A stretch of DNA of 64,000 nucleotides. Origin: Pseudisothecium myosuroides (taxonomy: Eukaryota; Streptophyta; Bryopsida; Hypnales; Lembophyllaceae). The notes below the pieces were generated by a model. It was not told the DNA's origin. It was given only the letters and a program-made list of their open reading frames with translations, and ran no database searches. The DNA is taken from the NCBI GenBank assembly GCA_951799445.1, contig OX637295.1, positions 26,040,001 to 26,104,000 of the forward strand, read 5' to 3'. Each line of letters opens with the position of its first letter. The first letter of the stretch is position 1. Below are positions 45,501-56,771 of this stretch, piece after piece. The translations under genes were made by a program, and so were the position numbers.

Positions 45501-46476
45501 ATGTTTCGTTCCACCTGGGAGCCCTTATCAAATTAAATGCACGCAACAATGGAATGCAGTTGAGCTTTACCTACTCCAGCCTTCAGCCAGCCCTTATTGA
45601 CTGCACCTGGGAAGCAGGGTTTTTTTTTTCATTTTTGAAGAAGTGCCATAGTGGCGATATAAAATGTTATAGTGGTGCTCCAAATTGCAACATTCATCCA
45701 CTTATTGGATGTATAGTATGGTTTTCATCCACAATTAGGCGATTTCATCTAATATATTTTTTAATTTCAAAGTTGTCTGGCGATTTCATCCAATTTTTTT
45801 GGCATTTTTTATAACCTTTTTTAGCCAGATTATTTTTTCTGGTGCAATCTGGCACCAGAAAGCCAAAAAAAAAAGCCCTGCTGGGAAGTAATGCCATTGG
45901 CATCAAGTGCTGAGTACCGCCTTGTCCGCCAATAACATGGAAGCCAAAATTGTTGGAAGCCACAAAAATAAAAAATAAAAATAAATAAATAAATAAATAG
46001 TTGGAAGCCAACCGTGAAACTGGACTGCCTCGATTGGACTTCGGTAATGATATTTAGGGTTACCTACACTACGATTGGACCACCTATTCTCGACCACCTA
46101 TTCTTGACCAGGGACCTATACCCAACCTATAGGTGTAGGTAATTGTAAGACAAGTATGTTGTGGAATTTCTCGGCCAAATTACTCTTGAATCGCAATACA
46201 AATATGCTACAGAGTTGATAAGATGTATGGTGTCTTAGTTTTGTGATTGTTTCCCTCAAATCTTTGTGTAATGAAATCCTATGGGGTATTCAAGTTGGCT
46301 AGATTACCAACTTGAAGGTGATAGGCTAGACTTATTTATCACCCTTTGAGCCGTTGTTTTTTCCAATGCAAGGATTCAAACGTCTATCCAGAATTATCAT
46401 AATCATTTGATCAATTTTGAACACGTTGATGTTTTTTGTTATCTGATGATGAATTGGCTTGATTGATGACTTGCAG
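45501..46476. other. Unassigned stretch left of the deacetylase fragment
   Basis: An AAAT/AAATA simple repeat at about 45966-46000; GACCACCTATTCT repeated twice at about 46078-46105; and a small palindromic element, TTACCTACACTA to TAGGTGTAGGTAA, at about 46060-46142. No gene. Confidence 0.3.
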
Positions 46477-47416
46477 ATAACATGGAGGAGGACTGTCTAG
46501 TATTTGACAACCTTTTTGAGTTTTTTCAGATATATACTGGTGGTTCAATTGGTGCGTCCATCACTCTATATATACATTTTCAGTGTGTTTCTCTTGTTTA
46601 CCTTTAAGTGTGTACATGGCCAACAAGGGCTGCTTATAAAAGTGTTATGGAAGTAACAAAACGTAACAATGGAAAGAAGATTCATTCCCTATGTTTATGA
46701 ATGTGAAAAATATGTTTGTTACACTTTTGCCTATTTGGCAATTGAAGGTTTAAGGTTTCCAGACGTAGAATTTGCAATATGGAGAATCATAACTTGCGAA
46801 TCTCCATTAATTGTGTTTTCTTGTATTTAAAATTTTATTGCAATCATTGAACAGGTACCCCAGACACCTACATACTTGAGTTTGACAAGGATGAATTGAA
46901 TCCTAATGAGCGCTTGGATCGTAAATATCCTCTATTGCACTCCACATTTTGTTTGCAACTTCACTACGGTCTTTATTAGTTCTGGGTGAACATTCAAATT
47001 AGTAAGTGTCTTGAGGTCATACATATTTTTGAAAAGTGATTTACAATGTTCTTCACAGATAAAAAGTCACACAAATTTGTGAAATAGAATGGTCCACATA
47101 ATTAGAACTGGTGTACCATCTGAGTTCATTGTAGTGACTAAATTGCAGATTCAGCTTCTTGTAGTGCTAAATCCAATCCTGTTGATGAATCTATTTGCTA
47201 TATAATTCACTGGGATCACTTTTGTGTACATCATATTTGGGTTTTGAACAGTGCAAAATAGTTTTTTGATTCGTCAATAAGAGTTTTTTGTGAGAGTATA
47301 GCTCTGTGGTGGGCTTATATTGTAAATTTGTGATTGCAGAGCATACACAAGACATGCACAATTAAAGAAATGAGGAATATTATGATGACAATAATGATCA
47401 TAAGATGGATGACTCG
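46477..47416 (+). pseudogene. HDA9-type class I histone deacetylase, deleted pseudogene
   Basis: Three pieces with splice-like borders remain. 46477-46551 reads NMEEDCLVFDNLFEFFQIYT plus GGSI and matches the GEDCPVFEDLFEFCQLYAGG region of HDA9/RPD3 deacetylases (about residue 95). 46855-46920 reads TPDTYILEFDKDELNPNERL and matches the PPDFYIPDFDEDEQNPDVR tail of HDA9. 47340-47416 continues DQHTQDMHN, then stop TAA (47363-47365), then RNEEYYDDNNDHKMDDS, matching the acidic HDA9 C-terminus. Everything between, including the catalytic His-Asp zinc site, is missing. Live proteins of this family remove acetyl groups from histones in the nucleus; this copy cannot. Family match is from memory of the HDA9 sequence. 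Confidence 0.7.
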
Positions 47417-48060
47417 TACTTGTCCCTTTGGTTTTTAAGCGGATTATTGGAGGGATATTCCAATTTGTACACTAGATTTTTTTGTACAGGGAACCCCATG
47501 AAATGGAAGAGTTGTTTACTTGATTAAGTCACCTATTTTATATACTATGCTCTTTTTGTACAAGCCGTGATGGTTGTAGGAAGTATCCAGCTTTATTTTA
47601 AACTGCTGTAATGTTCAAAATGTTTTTCTTTAACTCCAAAGTATATATTTTGTCAAAGTGACCAACTAACCAATTTTAGAATTGGAAAGTAATATTGCAG
47701 GAAGTTTGCTAAAAGGTAACTTGTATCTTGTTCTTGGATACTGTGAAGGTCCAATTCTACCTGGATTTTCCTAATTCAAGTTTTAAATGCAAAACAAATG
47801 GGAATATGTGTTTGCGTTTTGAGGCTCAAATGGGAGTATACCTTCAAAGCATATAAACAACAATATCTTTAGTGTTTCAAGGCCTTAAAAATGACCATTA
47901 TGTGCATGCATGTTACACCATTCTCACAGTTTAATCCACTTGAGGAAGACTTTCCAGCTGCAGCACTTCACTAGGATCATTTGCACATGCACATTCAATG
48001 AATATATTTTTTACATATCTCCCAAATGCCAAAATTAATAATAAAAAAACTAACAATAGT
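47417..48060. other. AT-rich stretch after the deacetylase fragment
   Basis: No gene or element with clear ends seen. May be former 3' flank of the deacetylase copy. Confidence 0.25.
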
Positions 48061-48368
48061 CAAGGTTGTCTATTTTGATGTGAAGCTGGCTTTTCCCTTT
48101 GGGATGTCTGTCAGCATCAGTCTGGACGCGTCATGACGCATCAAGATTTACGTCAGCCAAAAAAAAAAAAAAAAAAAACTTTTTTGGACAGTCGGTTCGT
48201 CAATGGGGATGGCCTATCCGTACAGATCCGTCAACTGGGATGGCTTGTACGGACAGGCCATGTGCAAAATAAATAAATAAATTTGGAACTTGGCGGACGC
48301 TCGGTTTGGATCCCGACGTACCGTCGGTCAGATGGACGTCCGAACTTGACGTGATGTAGACAACCCTG
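48061..48368. mobile_element. hAT-type MITE with 8-bp target duplication
   Basis: Ends CAAGGTTGTCTA and TAGACAACCCTG (one mismatch), flanked on both sides by ACAATAGT (48053-48060 and 48369-48376). An 8-bp duplication with CAGGGTTGTC-like ends is diagnostic for hAT. The interior is GC-richer and includes a run of about 20 A at 48159-48178 followed by T. Confidence 0.85.
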
Positions 48369-48376
48369 ACAATAGT

Positions 48377-49043
48377 GTAATTGTAACTGACAATAGTCTA
48401 ATTTTGTTTTTTTGGACAATTTATACAATTACAACAGAAGGCATGATATGCAAAAGATTACAGTTTGGCACGTAGATATCCAGTGCATTCATGGCTTTAA
48501 ACCCATTGGGCACTGTTACACAAAAAATAATATATAAAAACCACATAATAACTCAGTAAATTCAAAATTACATAGATGTACCTGTCTCAAATCTTTGTAC
48601 TTGATTTTGTAATCTTGTGATGAAAACCTTTTTATTGGCTTCATCCTCTAGATTCTAAGTTTCAACAAATCAATTAAATATTAGTAAACACAAGACCATT
48701 TCCAATCTCCAATCTTGCAAAATTCAGCAAGCACAAAAATGAAGAACTAGAACCAAAATGCTTATCAATTTTTTTCCATTAGAAGGGATAAGATCATCAA
48801 TCACTTTTGCAATGTACTCCTTTAGAGCAAATCACAATACTTAGTATAAAATGGCATACTACACCCATTGAAAATTGAAAATCAAAAGACAAAACACATT
48901 GAAAATCAAAAGAAAGTGCCTACACTTGTTGCTTGCATGATTAGACGACGACAATTATGATCAACACTAGTCTGCAACAATCCAGAATTAATTTTAGTTA
49001 GATCAGATACGTATTATTTCAAGGCTGTACTGTCTAAAACATA
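48377..49043. other. AT-rich stretch, no gene seen
   Basis: Nothing supported beyond background repeats. Confidence 0.25.
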
Positions 49044-49614
49044 CTCCCTCCGTCCCGAAATGATTGTCCCATGAAAAACTTTTCTCAAGATTAAGGCGAA
49101 ATTTGAGAATTTGATAAAGTATTTAATGTAGACATGTAGATTAATTCTTGAGTTGCTCAGTGGTTTGCAAAAATGGCAATATCAAGTTTAAAGCATGAAC
49201 TACTTAAAGTGGGAAAATTGAGGTTGCAAGATCACATAAAAAATCACCCGCTAGCTTACGATTTTCTACCAAAAATGAGTACTGAGCACAACAATGCATT
49301 GTTTTTCATCTTGTCTTTGTACCATGCAAAGATTTCGTGAAGATAGTTTAGCGTTAGATTTTTCTTGAGCAGCTTGTCAGCAGCTTGCTGTGAGCAACTT
49401 ACGCAACTAAAACTGACTATTTCATGAATTGTGTCTTTGTGGAATTGATAGTGATTGTTTCATGAATTGTGTCTTCATCTAATTGAAACTCTTATTGTGA
49501 CATATTGACTACTTCATGAATTGCATCTTCATATAACTAAATTTGAAGTAGTGAACAATCATTTTTGGACATCTATTTTTGGAAAGATGGACATTCATTT
49601 TGGGACGGAGGGAG
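49044..49614. mobile_element. Stowaway-type MITE, copy 3
   Basis: Starts CTCCCTCCGTCCCGAAATGA, ends TCATTTTGGGACGGAGGGAG, flanked by TA. 571 bp, near-perfect ends, so probably the youngest of the three. Confidence 0.85.
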
Positions 49615-50160
49615 TACGTACCAATGGATTGGAGTGTACCATCCTCTTAAAATCACACGAAGAACATGCGTAGCTATCCATGTATAAAATCTCCTTTGTG
49701 GTTAGGCCCACACAATGTTTGTGGAACCTGCCACATTCAATCAACAGTGCAAGATGCTGATTCTACACCTTTCGCTAGACTAAATATTTGAAAAAGGAAA
49801 AGCTCCAAAGCATGCAATACGGGAGTAACTCTAACACAAAAAAATTTCTTGAAATGCCTAGGTCTTTAATAACAAAGCAATTGCAGAGTGTTTGAAGCAG
49901 TGGAGCCTTACCAATCATTGCAGATGTTGCATTGCACCATCAAAAGGTCAAGATTTGCCGGCACCTTGCAATGGCAATACTTGAAACAACAAATTTAAAA
50001 ACAAATTAATTTACAACACCAAAATCGCAACACTGGAGTTCAATTAGAATGCAAAATTTAACAAATGACAAGTACCTAAAAAGCTTGAGTAATAAAAACA
50101 CAAATTTATCAGAGAAGCTACCAAAGGGTTTATTCAAATTTAGAGATTAGTAAAGATTTA

Positions 50161-50515
50161 CGGGGAAATGGGGTCAAAGCTGGGAGTGACAATGCCACTT
50201 GCCACCCCGTAGTCAAAGTGGCAAAAATAGTCCTATTTGCCTACATGCTTCAGCCTCATGTAGTCCTTGATAGAATGCACAATGCACTTGCCCTCAATGG
50301 CTTGTGAACTTTGGATATCAATATGGTTGGAAAGGAGTAGTTCCTTCTTACCATGGTAGTCCACACAACCACCCTTGATTTTTCCAAGTGGATAGTACTA
50401 GCACCCAAGGACTGTTACACTGCCACACCTATCCTTTTCAATGAGGTCCACCCTAGCAACATAGGGCAATCCCCCTTGGATCCATAATGTGCATGAAGAC
50501 ACTCTCCCCAACTGC
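50161..50515 (-). pseudogene. EBS/SHL-type BAH-domain fragment, pseudogene
   Basis: Minus-strand translation matches the BAH domain of the plant BAH-PHD proteins EBS and SHL, which read H3K27me3 and H3K4me marks. Pieces in order: AVGESVFMHIMDPRG; frame slip at about 50464-50476; LPYVARVDLIEKDRCGSV; stop TAG (50398-50400) where the family has Trp; YYPLGKIKGG; YHGKKELLLSNHIDIQSSQA; IEGKCIVHSIKDYMRLKHVG; stop TAG (50233-50235) where the family has Glu; DYFCHFDYGVASG. The PHD finger that should follow is absent. At least one frame slip and two stops make it non-functional. The domain is continuous over 355 bases with no intron; whether that means retroposition depends on the parent gene structure. 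Match is from memory of EBS/SHL. Confidence 0.75.
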
Positions 50516-50856
50516 CAACATTACAAAAGTTCAATTTCAAGTCCATAAGAAACAGTGACACTAGAGCTGTCATTGTTAATAAAATGAAAACTAGAATTAT
50601 ATATTCTTGGTTTTCATAAATATTTGTTGTATTAGCAAGTGAAAATATACGACAACGACAAATAGAGTTCACAGAGTTTGGAAAATTGCAAATCTTTTAC
50701 AATCTCGCTAGTACCAATAACAAAAGACTCCAACGCCTCCTTCCCATTCTTCGCCATGCTAAAATTTGCTTTCAAAAAATAAACATTAAATCTTTTTCAA
50801 AGCTCAGTTGCACAATAATTCCTAAAGGTTCAAGCTTGAAATCTGCTACAATCATT

Positions 50857-51046
50857 GTTGTCACATTGGGCGTGTTAGGATCACCGAACGTCCTAGATGG
50901 GCGGACACATCAGACAGTTCAAACGAACCAGACAATTAATGTAACCACCTTAAAGTAATTACATCAAGCGGATTAAAATCATTGGACGTTCTAGGCAAGC
51001 GGGCAAATCGGACGGTTTGGGCGGACAATTTGTCTAATGTGACAAC
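50857..51046. mobile_element. Probable small MITE
   Basis: Ends GTTGTCACATT and AATGTGACAAC are perfect 11-bp inverted repeats, 190 bp apart, around a GC-richer core. No clear target duplication. Confidence 0.45.
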
Positions 51047-54000
51047 TATGGCTACAATTGACTACAAACTCAAGCTGATTCTACTCCTAGTTCAAGCTGG
51101 TTCTGGACTTGGTTCTTAGTCGAAATTTAAATGCTTCGGCTAATTCTTAATTTAAATCTGATAAACTAAAATAAGCAGAAAGTAAAGTGATTAACTTAAA
51201 CTGAAAGCAATTTTGACTATCTAATTTTTTTGGATTTTGTGGAATATTTCAAAACAAAAAAAATTCTAATTAATGCTAAGGTTTTTGGAAAACTAATCTA
51301 ACAAAGCAAATTTAGTCTAACTAATGTTTTTGGGGGATTTTTTGGGATTTTTTGGGAAACTAACTAATTCTTTCAAAGACTAAATTCTCAAACTAAACTA
51401 TCAAAGACTAAACTACCAAAACCAAACTAGCGAAGACTAAACTAAAAATCCATATCTCTGGCACATTAGCACAAAAACAACTTAAGCAAATTCAAGCGAA
51501 AAGAAAGGGAGCCACTTGATGTTTTGTGGGGGTTTAAATAGCCCTTAACAAGTCAAAGCTTGCCAATTGTCAATTTTTTCCACAAGGTAAATTGGTTTAA
51601 GGGTCAAAGCTTTGCTGTGCGGGGGCAACCTCAGGCTAAATTTGTACATAATGGTCCCAATTCTTTCAAAAAGCGTTTTAATTCTTATTTGAGGTACATA
51701 TGACAGTGTTTAAACTGAAAATCAAGGATTAAAGTGTATTCGAAGGTATCCAAGAGTTTAAGTTCTAAATGAGGTAAACATGACAGTGTTCAACCAAAAT
51801 TTAGGAGTTAATCATACCAAACTTTGTTATATAACAAAGTTTTGATTGGGTTTTGAAATTAAAATCTTTTGATGAAGTCAAGTTTTACCGTATTAAGCCT
51901 TCTAATTCAAATTCTATTGCAAATCACAAGTTTGATAGTATCTTTATCAAAAGTATCAGATTTTTGGGAGACTAAACCTCCCAATAATATGTTTTTAGTG
52001 TGGTTTATTGGTTTTAAAGGGAACCTTGCGTCCTTGAACCAAATCATCCACTAAAAAGATTCAAATTGAGCAAAAGATGGCCGTTTTGTGGCCTAAATAG
52101 ATAATTCCGACAGAATGTCAGCAAGCAAAATTGAAGTGTGGGTCTTCTACACTTCAACAGAGTAACAAATCAAAAATGGAATTGCAGAAAACCTTGGAGG
52201 GGGGCCTTTTATACTTGTTAGAAGGCCCCACCACCTAGATTTACCACGAGATATTTTGTCTTTTACTCAAAAACTAACCTTAACTAACCCTAAGATATTT
52301 CCTAATCTATCCTAAGATATTTTCTAAATAATCTTTGTTTAATCTAAATTTTTTCTAGAATAAGCCTTAATTAGCAAGAAAATCTTGTCTAAATAAAATT
52401 ATGATTTTTTCCAAATATATTTTAAAAATTAACTTAATTCACCATGAGATATTTTGTGAATAACCTTTGAATATTTTCAAATATTCTTAATTTAAATTAA
52501 ATTGGATTTTAAAGGAAAGATTTGAAATCTTAATTAAATCCAATCTTCAGTTTTTTCCAAGATATTTTGCAAATTAACCTAGAATTACCACTAATTACTC
52601 CAAAAAAGTGAAACCTACTGCTGAATTCTTTTTATCTTCTTGAGAACAACTCGAAATTGAAAACCGATTGGGCCATCGCGTTTAAAAGATCCAAATTAGT
52701 CTAACTTAGACCCTATCCCTTTCTTCCAAGCTGTTTATACTTGTAAAAACCACTAATGGTAATTCTAAAGAAAAGTTAAAACTCCAACTCTTGAAATTTG
52801 CCATTTTCAACAAAACTAACCAGCTCGGGTTGTTTGGAAGGTTTGTGAGAGTAAAAAAAGACTCCTCGTTTGCAACATTCGGACACCGTAAACTCCTAGT
52901 TTGCCGGTCAACCCACCGTCATGTTATAAATTCTTATTAAATTCGAAGTTGTTGCTGATTCTGGTGTAGTGTTTCTGACTATCAGAAAGTCTTCAAACTT
53001 AATAGGTCGCTTATTTGGCACACAAAACTCTAATTTAATTTATAGTAAAGTCTTACCGCATTCTAGATAATTTCTATGAATTTACCATCAATTTCAAAGG
53101 TAGTTGACTTCTTATGGAGTCATCAACGAGTTTTATAAAATCTCGAAATTTTTTGAGCAACCTCTAAAAAGTTTCCTATAGCTAATGGAAAAAACAAATC
53201 TCCAATTGCACTAGACATAAGGAGGCTAAAATTAGCAACTCCTTGTTAATTTCCATCCAAAGGGAAAATTATTCTGATGCCGGGGTTTGTCATGGATGAT
53301 TAGCTCCAATGTTGACCTCTTGGTATACTTTTACCCTAAAAGCATCTTTTTGTAAGCTCCAATCACCTCGCCCTTCATCTACTTTGCATTTTGATTCATA
53401 TTTATAATCACTTGCAAGACTTTATATAAAGTAATCCAAATTCTTCATAAATTGGATCTAAACACTTCCAAACCTAAAAATAGATTCTTGCATTTTAGCC
53501 AGGTTGTCACATGCACTCCGCAGGTTGAGTTTCACATGGACAAGACAATAGGACTGACTAACTCTCACATCCTTACTTTGCTTAGAATTGTTAATCTAAA
53601 CTCTCAAACTTAAACTAAGACCTACATATGGAAAAGTAGAGTATTTTGTGCTTTCCACAATTTTAGGAAGACTCCTCACTAATCTGGTAGGGACTTCTAC
53701 CAAATTCCTCTTAACTAACTAATTCATGCTATTTTGCATGAAATGACACTAAAACTAACAATAAATCGCAAAAATTATACCTAGAGTTCCAAGTGCTAAT
53801 TTGAGGGCTCACAACATACAAATGTCACATGTTGCAATCATCAATGAAGTCTATAAAAATGCACAAATTTGGATGTGCAAAATACATGAGTATCAAATTA
53901 TATTCAACAAAATATATGAGTACAAAGTTTTTGGATTTGATGTATCCGAACAACTATCCTTAATTGAAGGCAAAATCTACAACAATTACACCCATCTTTT

Positions 54001-54720
54001 CTTTCAAATGCATGCCTTTATATATGAAAATTATATGAGAAGTATATTTGGAATCTTCCTTTTTACAAGCCACAAGTCCATGTGTATAACTCCAACTCAA
54101 AATCAACTAACTACTCAAGGTGCTCCACGTGCTTACATACCCTTGCGTTACAAATTTACAATAAGAAATTTTTTATTTAATATACTAGGCCCAATTATAC
54201 AAGAACAACTCCAAGTTGGCATTATAGTTATTCTTGAAGTGCGTATTTTTTTGCTACAATGCCCTTCAACCTCCACTCCACTTCAATCAATGCATCACAA
54301 AAGTCCCTACCACTTAAGAAGCTTTCTAAAGTGAAGTTTCTACTCTACTTGCAAATTTTGAAAAATTCCTTAATATAAGAAATTCTTAGGTTGAAGTTGA
54401 AGGTCTATAACCACAACTCTAAACATGGAGTGATGTGGAAATTTTCTATATACCATAATGTTCTACACTATAATGTACTACTATTTTGAAAATTTCAGAT
54501 TTTTGAGCATGACATGTACGTAGTATTTGATATGAATTTTCTTCATTTTTTCTTTGAAAATTAATGGTAATTTGAAATTTTTACAAAACATTTTGAAATT
54601 TAGTGGCATGTATTAGACATATGATTTCATCTCTGAAAAATCCAACCAAAAAAATTCACTCAAAATTAGAGAAGAAATGGAAGATACAAAGTGAAGAACT
54701 TCCAAGTTTGACTCTAAGGT
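51047..54720. other. Long AT-rich gene desert
   Basis: No intact gene. A 177-codon frame at 53801-54334 is AT-rich, has no domain I recognise and low-complexity codons; I treat it as chance. About 54430-54700 is distantly related to 60850-61050 (shared TTTGATATGAATTTTCTTCA-like phrase). Old retroelement debris is likely but not demonstrable by eye. Confidence 0.3.
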
Positions 54721-54727
54721 CATAAGG

Positions 54728-55045
54728 TAGTGTACTCATGAAGCGACCCTTCAAGGTCTGGTTGGCCTTTTTGATGGGTTTCAGATGCACAAAAGTATTT
54801 TGCCTTATTTTTCACTTGAAGAAAAATTGATGCGAAATTTAACACAATTGGTTCCATATTTTTGGGAGCATTTATGAATTACTTATGAATTTCGAAAGAA
54901 TTTTGCTGTAGGCACGTATTCCTACTCATAAGCCTTGTAAAACCCACCCACATGCAATTTGAGCAAAGATATGGATTTACCAAAAACAAGCATTGCAGCA
55001 TGCAAAAAGTAACACACAAGGTTCCAAAATGCAACTATTACTAAA
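54728..55045. mobile_element. MITE family C, truncated copy
   Basis: Starts AGGTAGTGTACTC after TA; the interior resembles 8745-9152 (ATTGGTTCCATATTTTTGGG, GTAGGCAC). The right terminus is missing. Confidence 0.45.
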
Positions 55046-55970
55046 CCTAACCCCTAAACGCCCTAGGGGACCAAAAGTTTCCTATATAGTTTCAAGTCCA
55101 ATTCAAAGTGCTGTAACTTTTGCCTCTAATGTCTGAATTCAATAAAACTTGTTGGAAAATTTGCTTTCACTTTTCTAATTTGTGTGGTAAAATTTTCAGA
55201 TCAATCCAAGATGTCTTGATGTTTTGGAAGCCAATCAAAGTTTGCAAACAAATGAATACAATGATTTTTTTCCCACTTTTCATTTAAATCAATTTGTTTT
55301 ACTTAGAAATTGATCAAAGAGGTTGGTTATGAATTAAATTTTTTTACAAACATATAGGAAATTTCTAAAAAAACATTAAACGGCCTTCAAAATATTGTTA
55401 ACACCCAAATTGAGTCCCTTGGACATTTCGGGGTTAATACTATGACTTTTTCAATATTCTTTCTAAAATTAAAGGTATGTTAAATGATTGATTATGATTT
55501 TTCTATTAAAGATTTTGTCCAAGGGTAACATTGCAATCTTGACTTTCCATAGTGTTGAGGGCTCTTGAAAATGAGCCTCAAGTACACTAGATTTTGGAGA
55601 AAAAATCACATTAAAAATTCATTTAAAAAATTGTAGAGTAGCTTTTGAAAAGCCGTAAATTGATAGGGGTTATACATGTTAGGCCCTTTAGCCTCACATT
55701 TTTTTGGAGACCAACTTTTTTAGATTTTACATGTGAAAAGAGGATTGAAAGACTTCAAATCACTTTCTCAATTTTAACACCCTTGTGATCAAACATTATA
55801 ATCTTTCAATCTTTAAGCGATATTGTTGTGTTCTACATGTTTAGTTTGAATTTACATGGTTACACGGTTACAACTTTAAAAAAAGGTAGTACTTATCAAA
55901 ATGTTGGCTTTTTGTTCAACTTAGAGCAAATTCCTAGATGTTCAAAAAAGGCCTTGGGCATTTAGGGATC
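55046..55970. mobile_element. TTAA-family relatives, reverse orientation
   Basis: Begins TAACCCCTAAACGCCC (55046) and ends GGGCATTTAGGGATCA (about 55970), with an internal CATTTCGGGGTTAA (55423-55436) that could be the right end of a shorter, about 390-bp element. Interior matches the 43840-45500 repeat in reverse. A degraded composite of two elements is likely. Confidence 0.5.
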
Positions 55971-56771
55971 AAGTTTGCATGCAATTATAGATGGGGCAAG
56001 GTGGACAAACAAATTCAAATATACCAGCTATCTTACTTGATGGTCAAGGTCAACATTTACTCCCTTCCAAAGAATTTGTTAGAATACAAGATATGACTTT
56101 TCATTTGTAAAATAATTCCTAAAGAACTTCCAATTGCATTTGCTATTTTTAGAAATATTTTTGTTCACCCTAATAATAATCTATATTTTAATTTCAAACA
56201 TATATGCGATAGATAATTAAACCATAAAATTTCAATATGCTCATTTTTCACGAGAAACTACTTTCTCTAGATTAGTTTATATATCAAAATCGTTTCATTT
56301 TGGAATTCACCATGTACAAAATATTATTTCTTCATTCTCAATTTCTTCAAAACACTCCAATTATAGCATTTTAGATTTCAAAATGATCTACAGAACTTCA
56401 AATAGAACTGTTTGATTTTCATATGCTAGTTTGCAAATTTATACTTCAAACTTTGCTTGATGAAACTTAGCCACATATCGGGAAAACAATTCTGAAAATC
56501 AAGCATTGTAATTGGATTTCAAAAGAGTCTTTTTACAAAATTTTACTATATTCAACTTCTAGTGAAGATTCACGCTATAATTGGCTTGTCAAAGCCGTTA
56601 CGCTCTTCCTAGGGTAGAGCACTCGCGTGTATTGAAGATGTTTACAAAAAGACTACACGAGATGCCCAACTATTTCCTACATTGCTTTACACCTGAGACC
56701 TGCACTCCTGCACACAGATCTATACCTCAAACTCTGCCTGGCTTGACATAAACTCTCTTCACATGCTTAGT
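55971..56771. other. Region downstream of the LEA gene
   Basis: AT-rich to about 56560, then more mixed sequence that probably includes the LEA 3' UTR (on the minus strand). No other gene seen. Confidence 0.3.

Noticed and set aside
45317..45814. 165-codon frame at the end of the 830-bp tandem repeat
   Set aside because: Spans the border of a repeat into unrelated sequence and has low-complexity composition.
53801..54334. 177-codon frame in the AT-rich desert
   Set aside because: Very AT-rich, Ile/Asn/Tyr/Phe-heavy, no domain, no flanking signals; likely chance.
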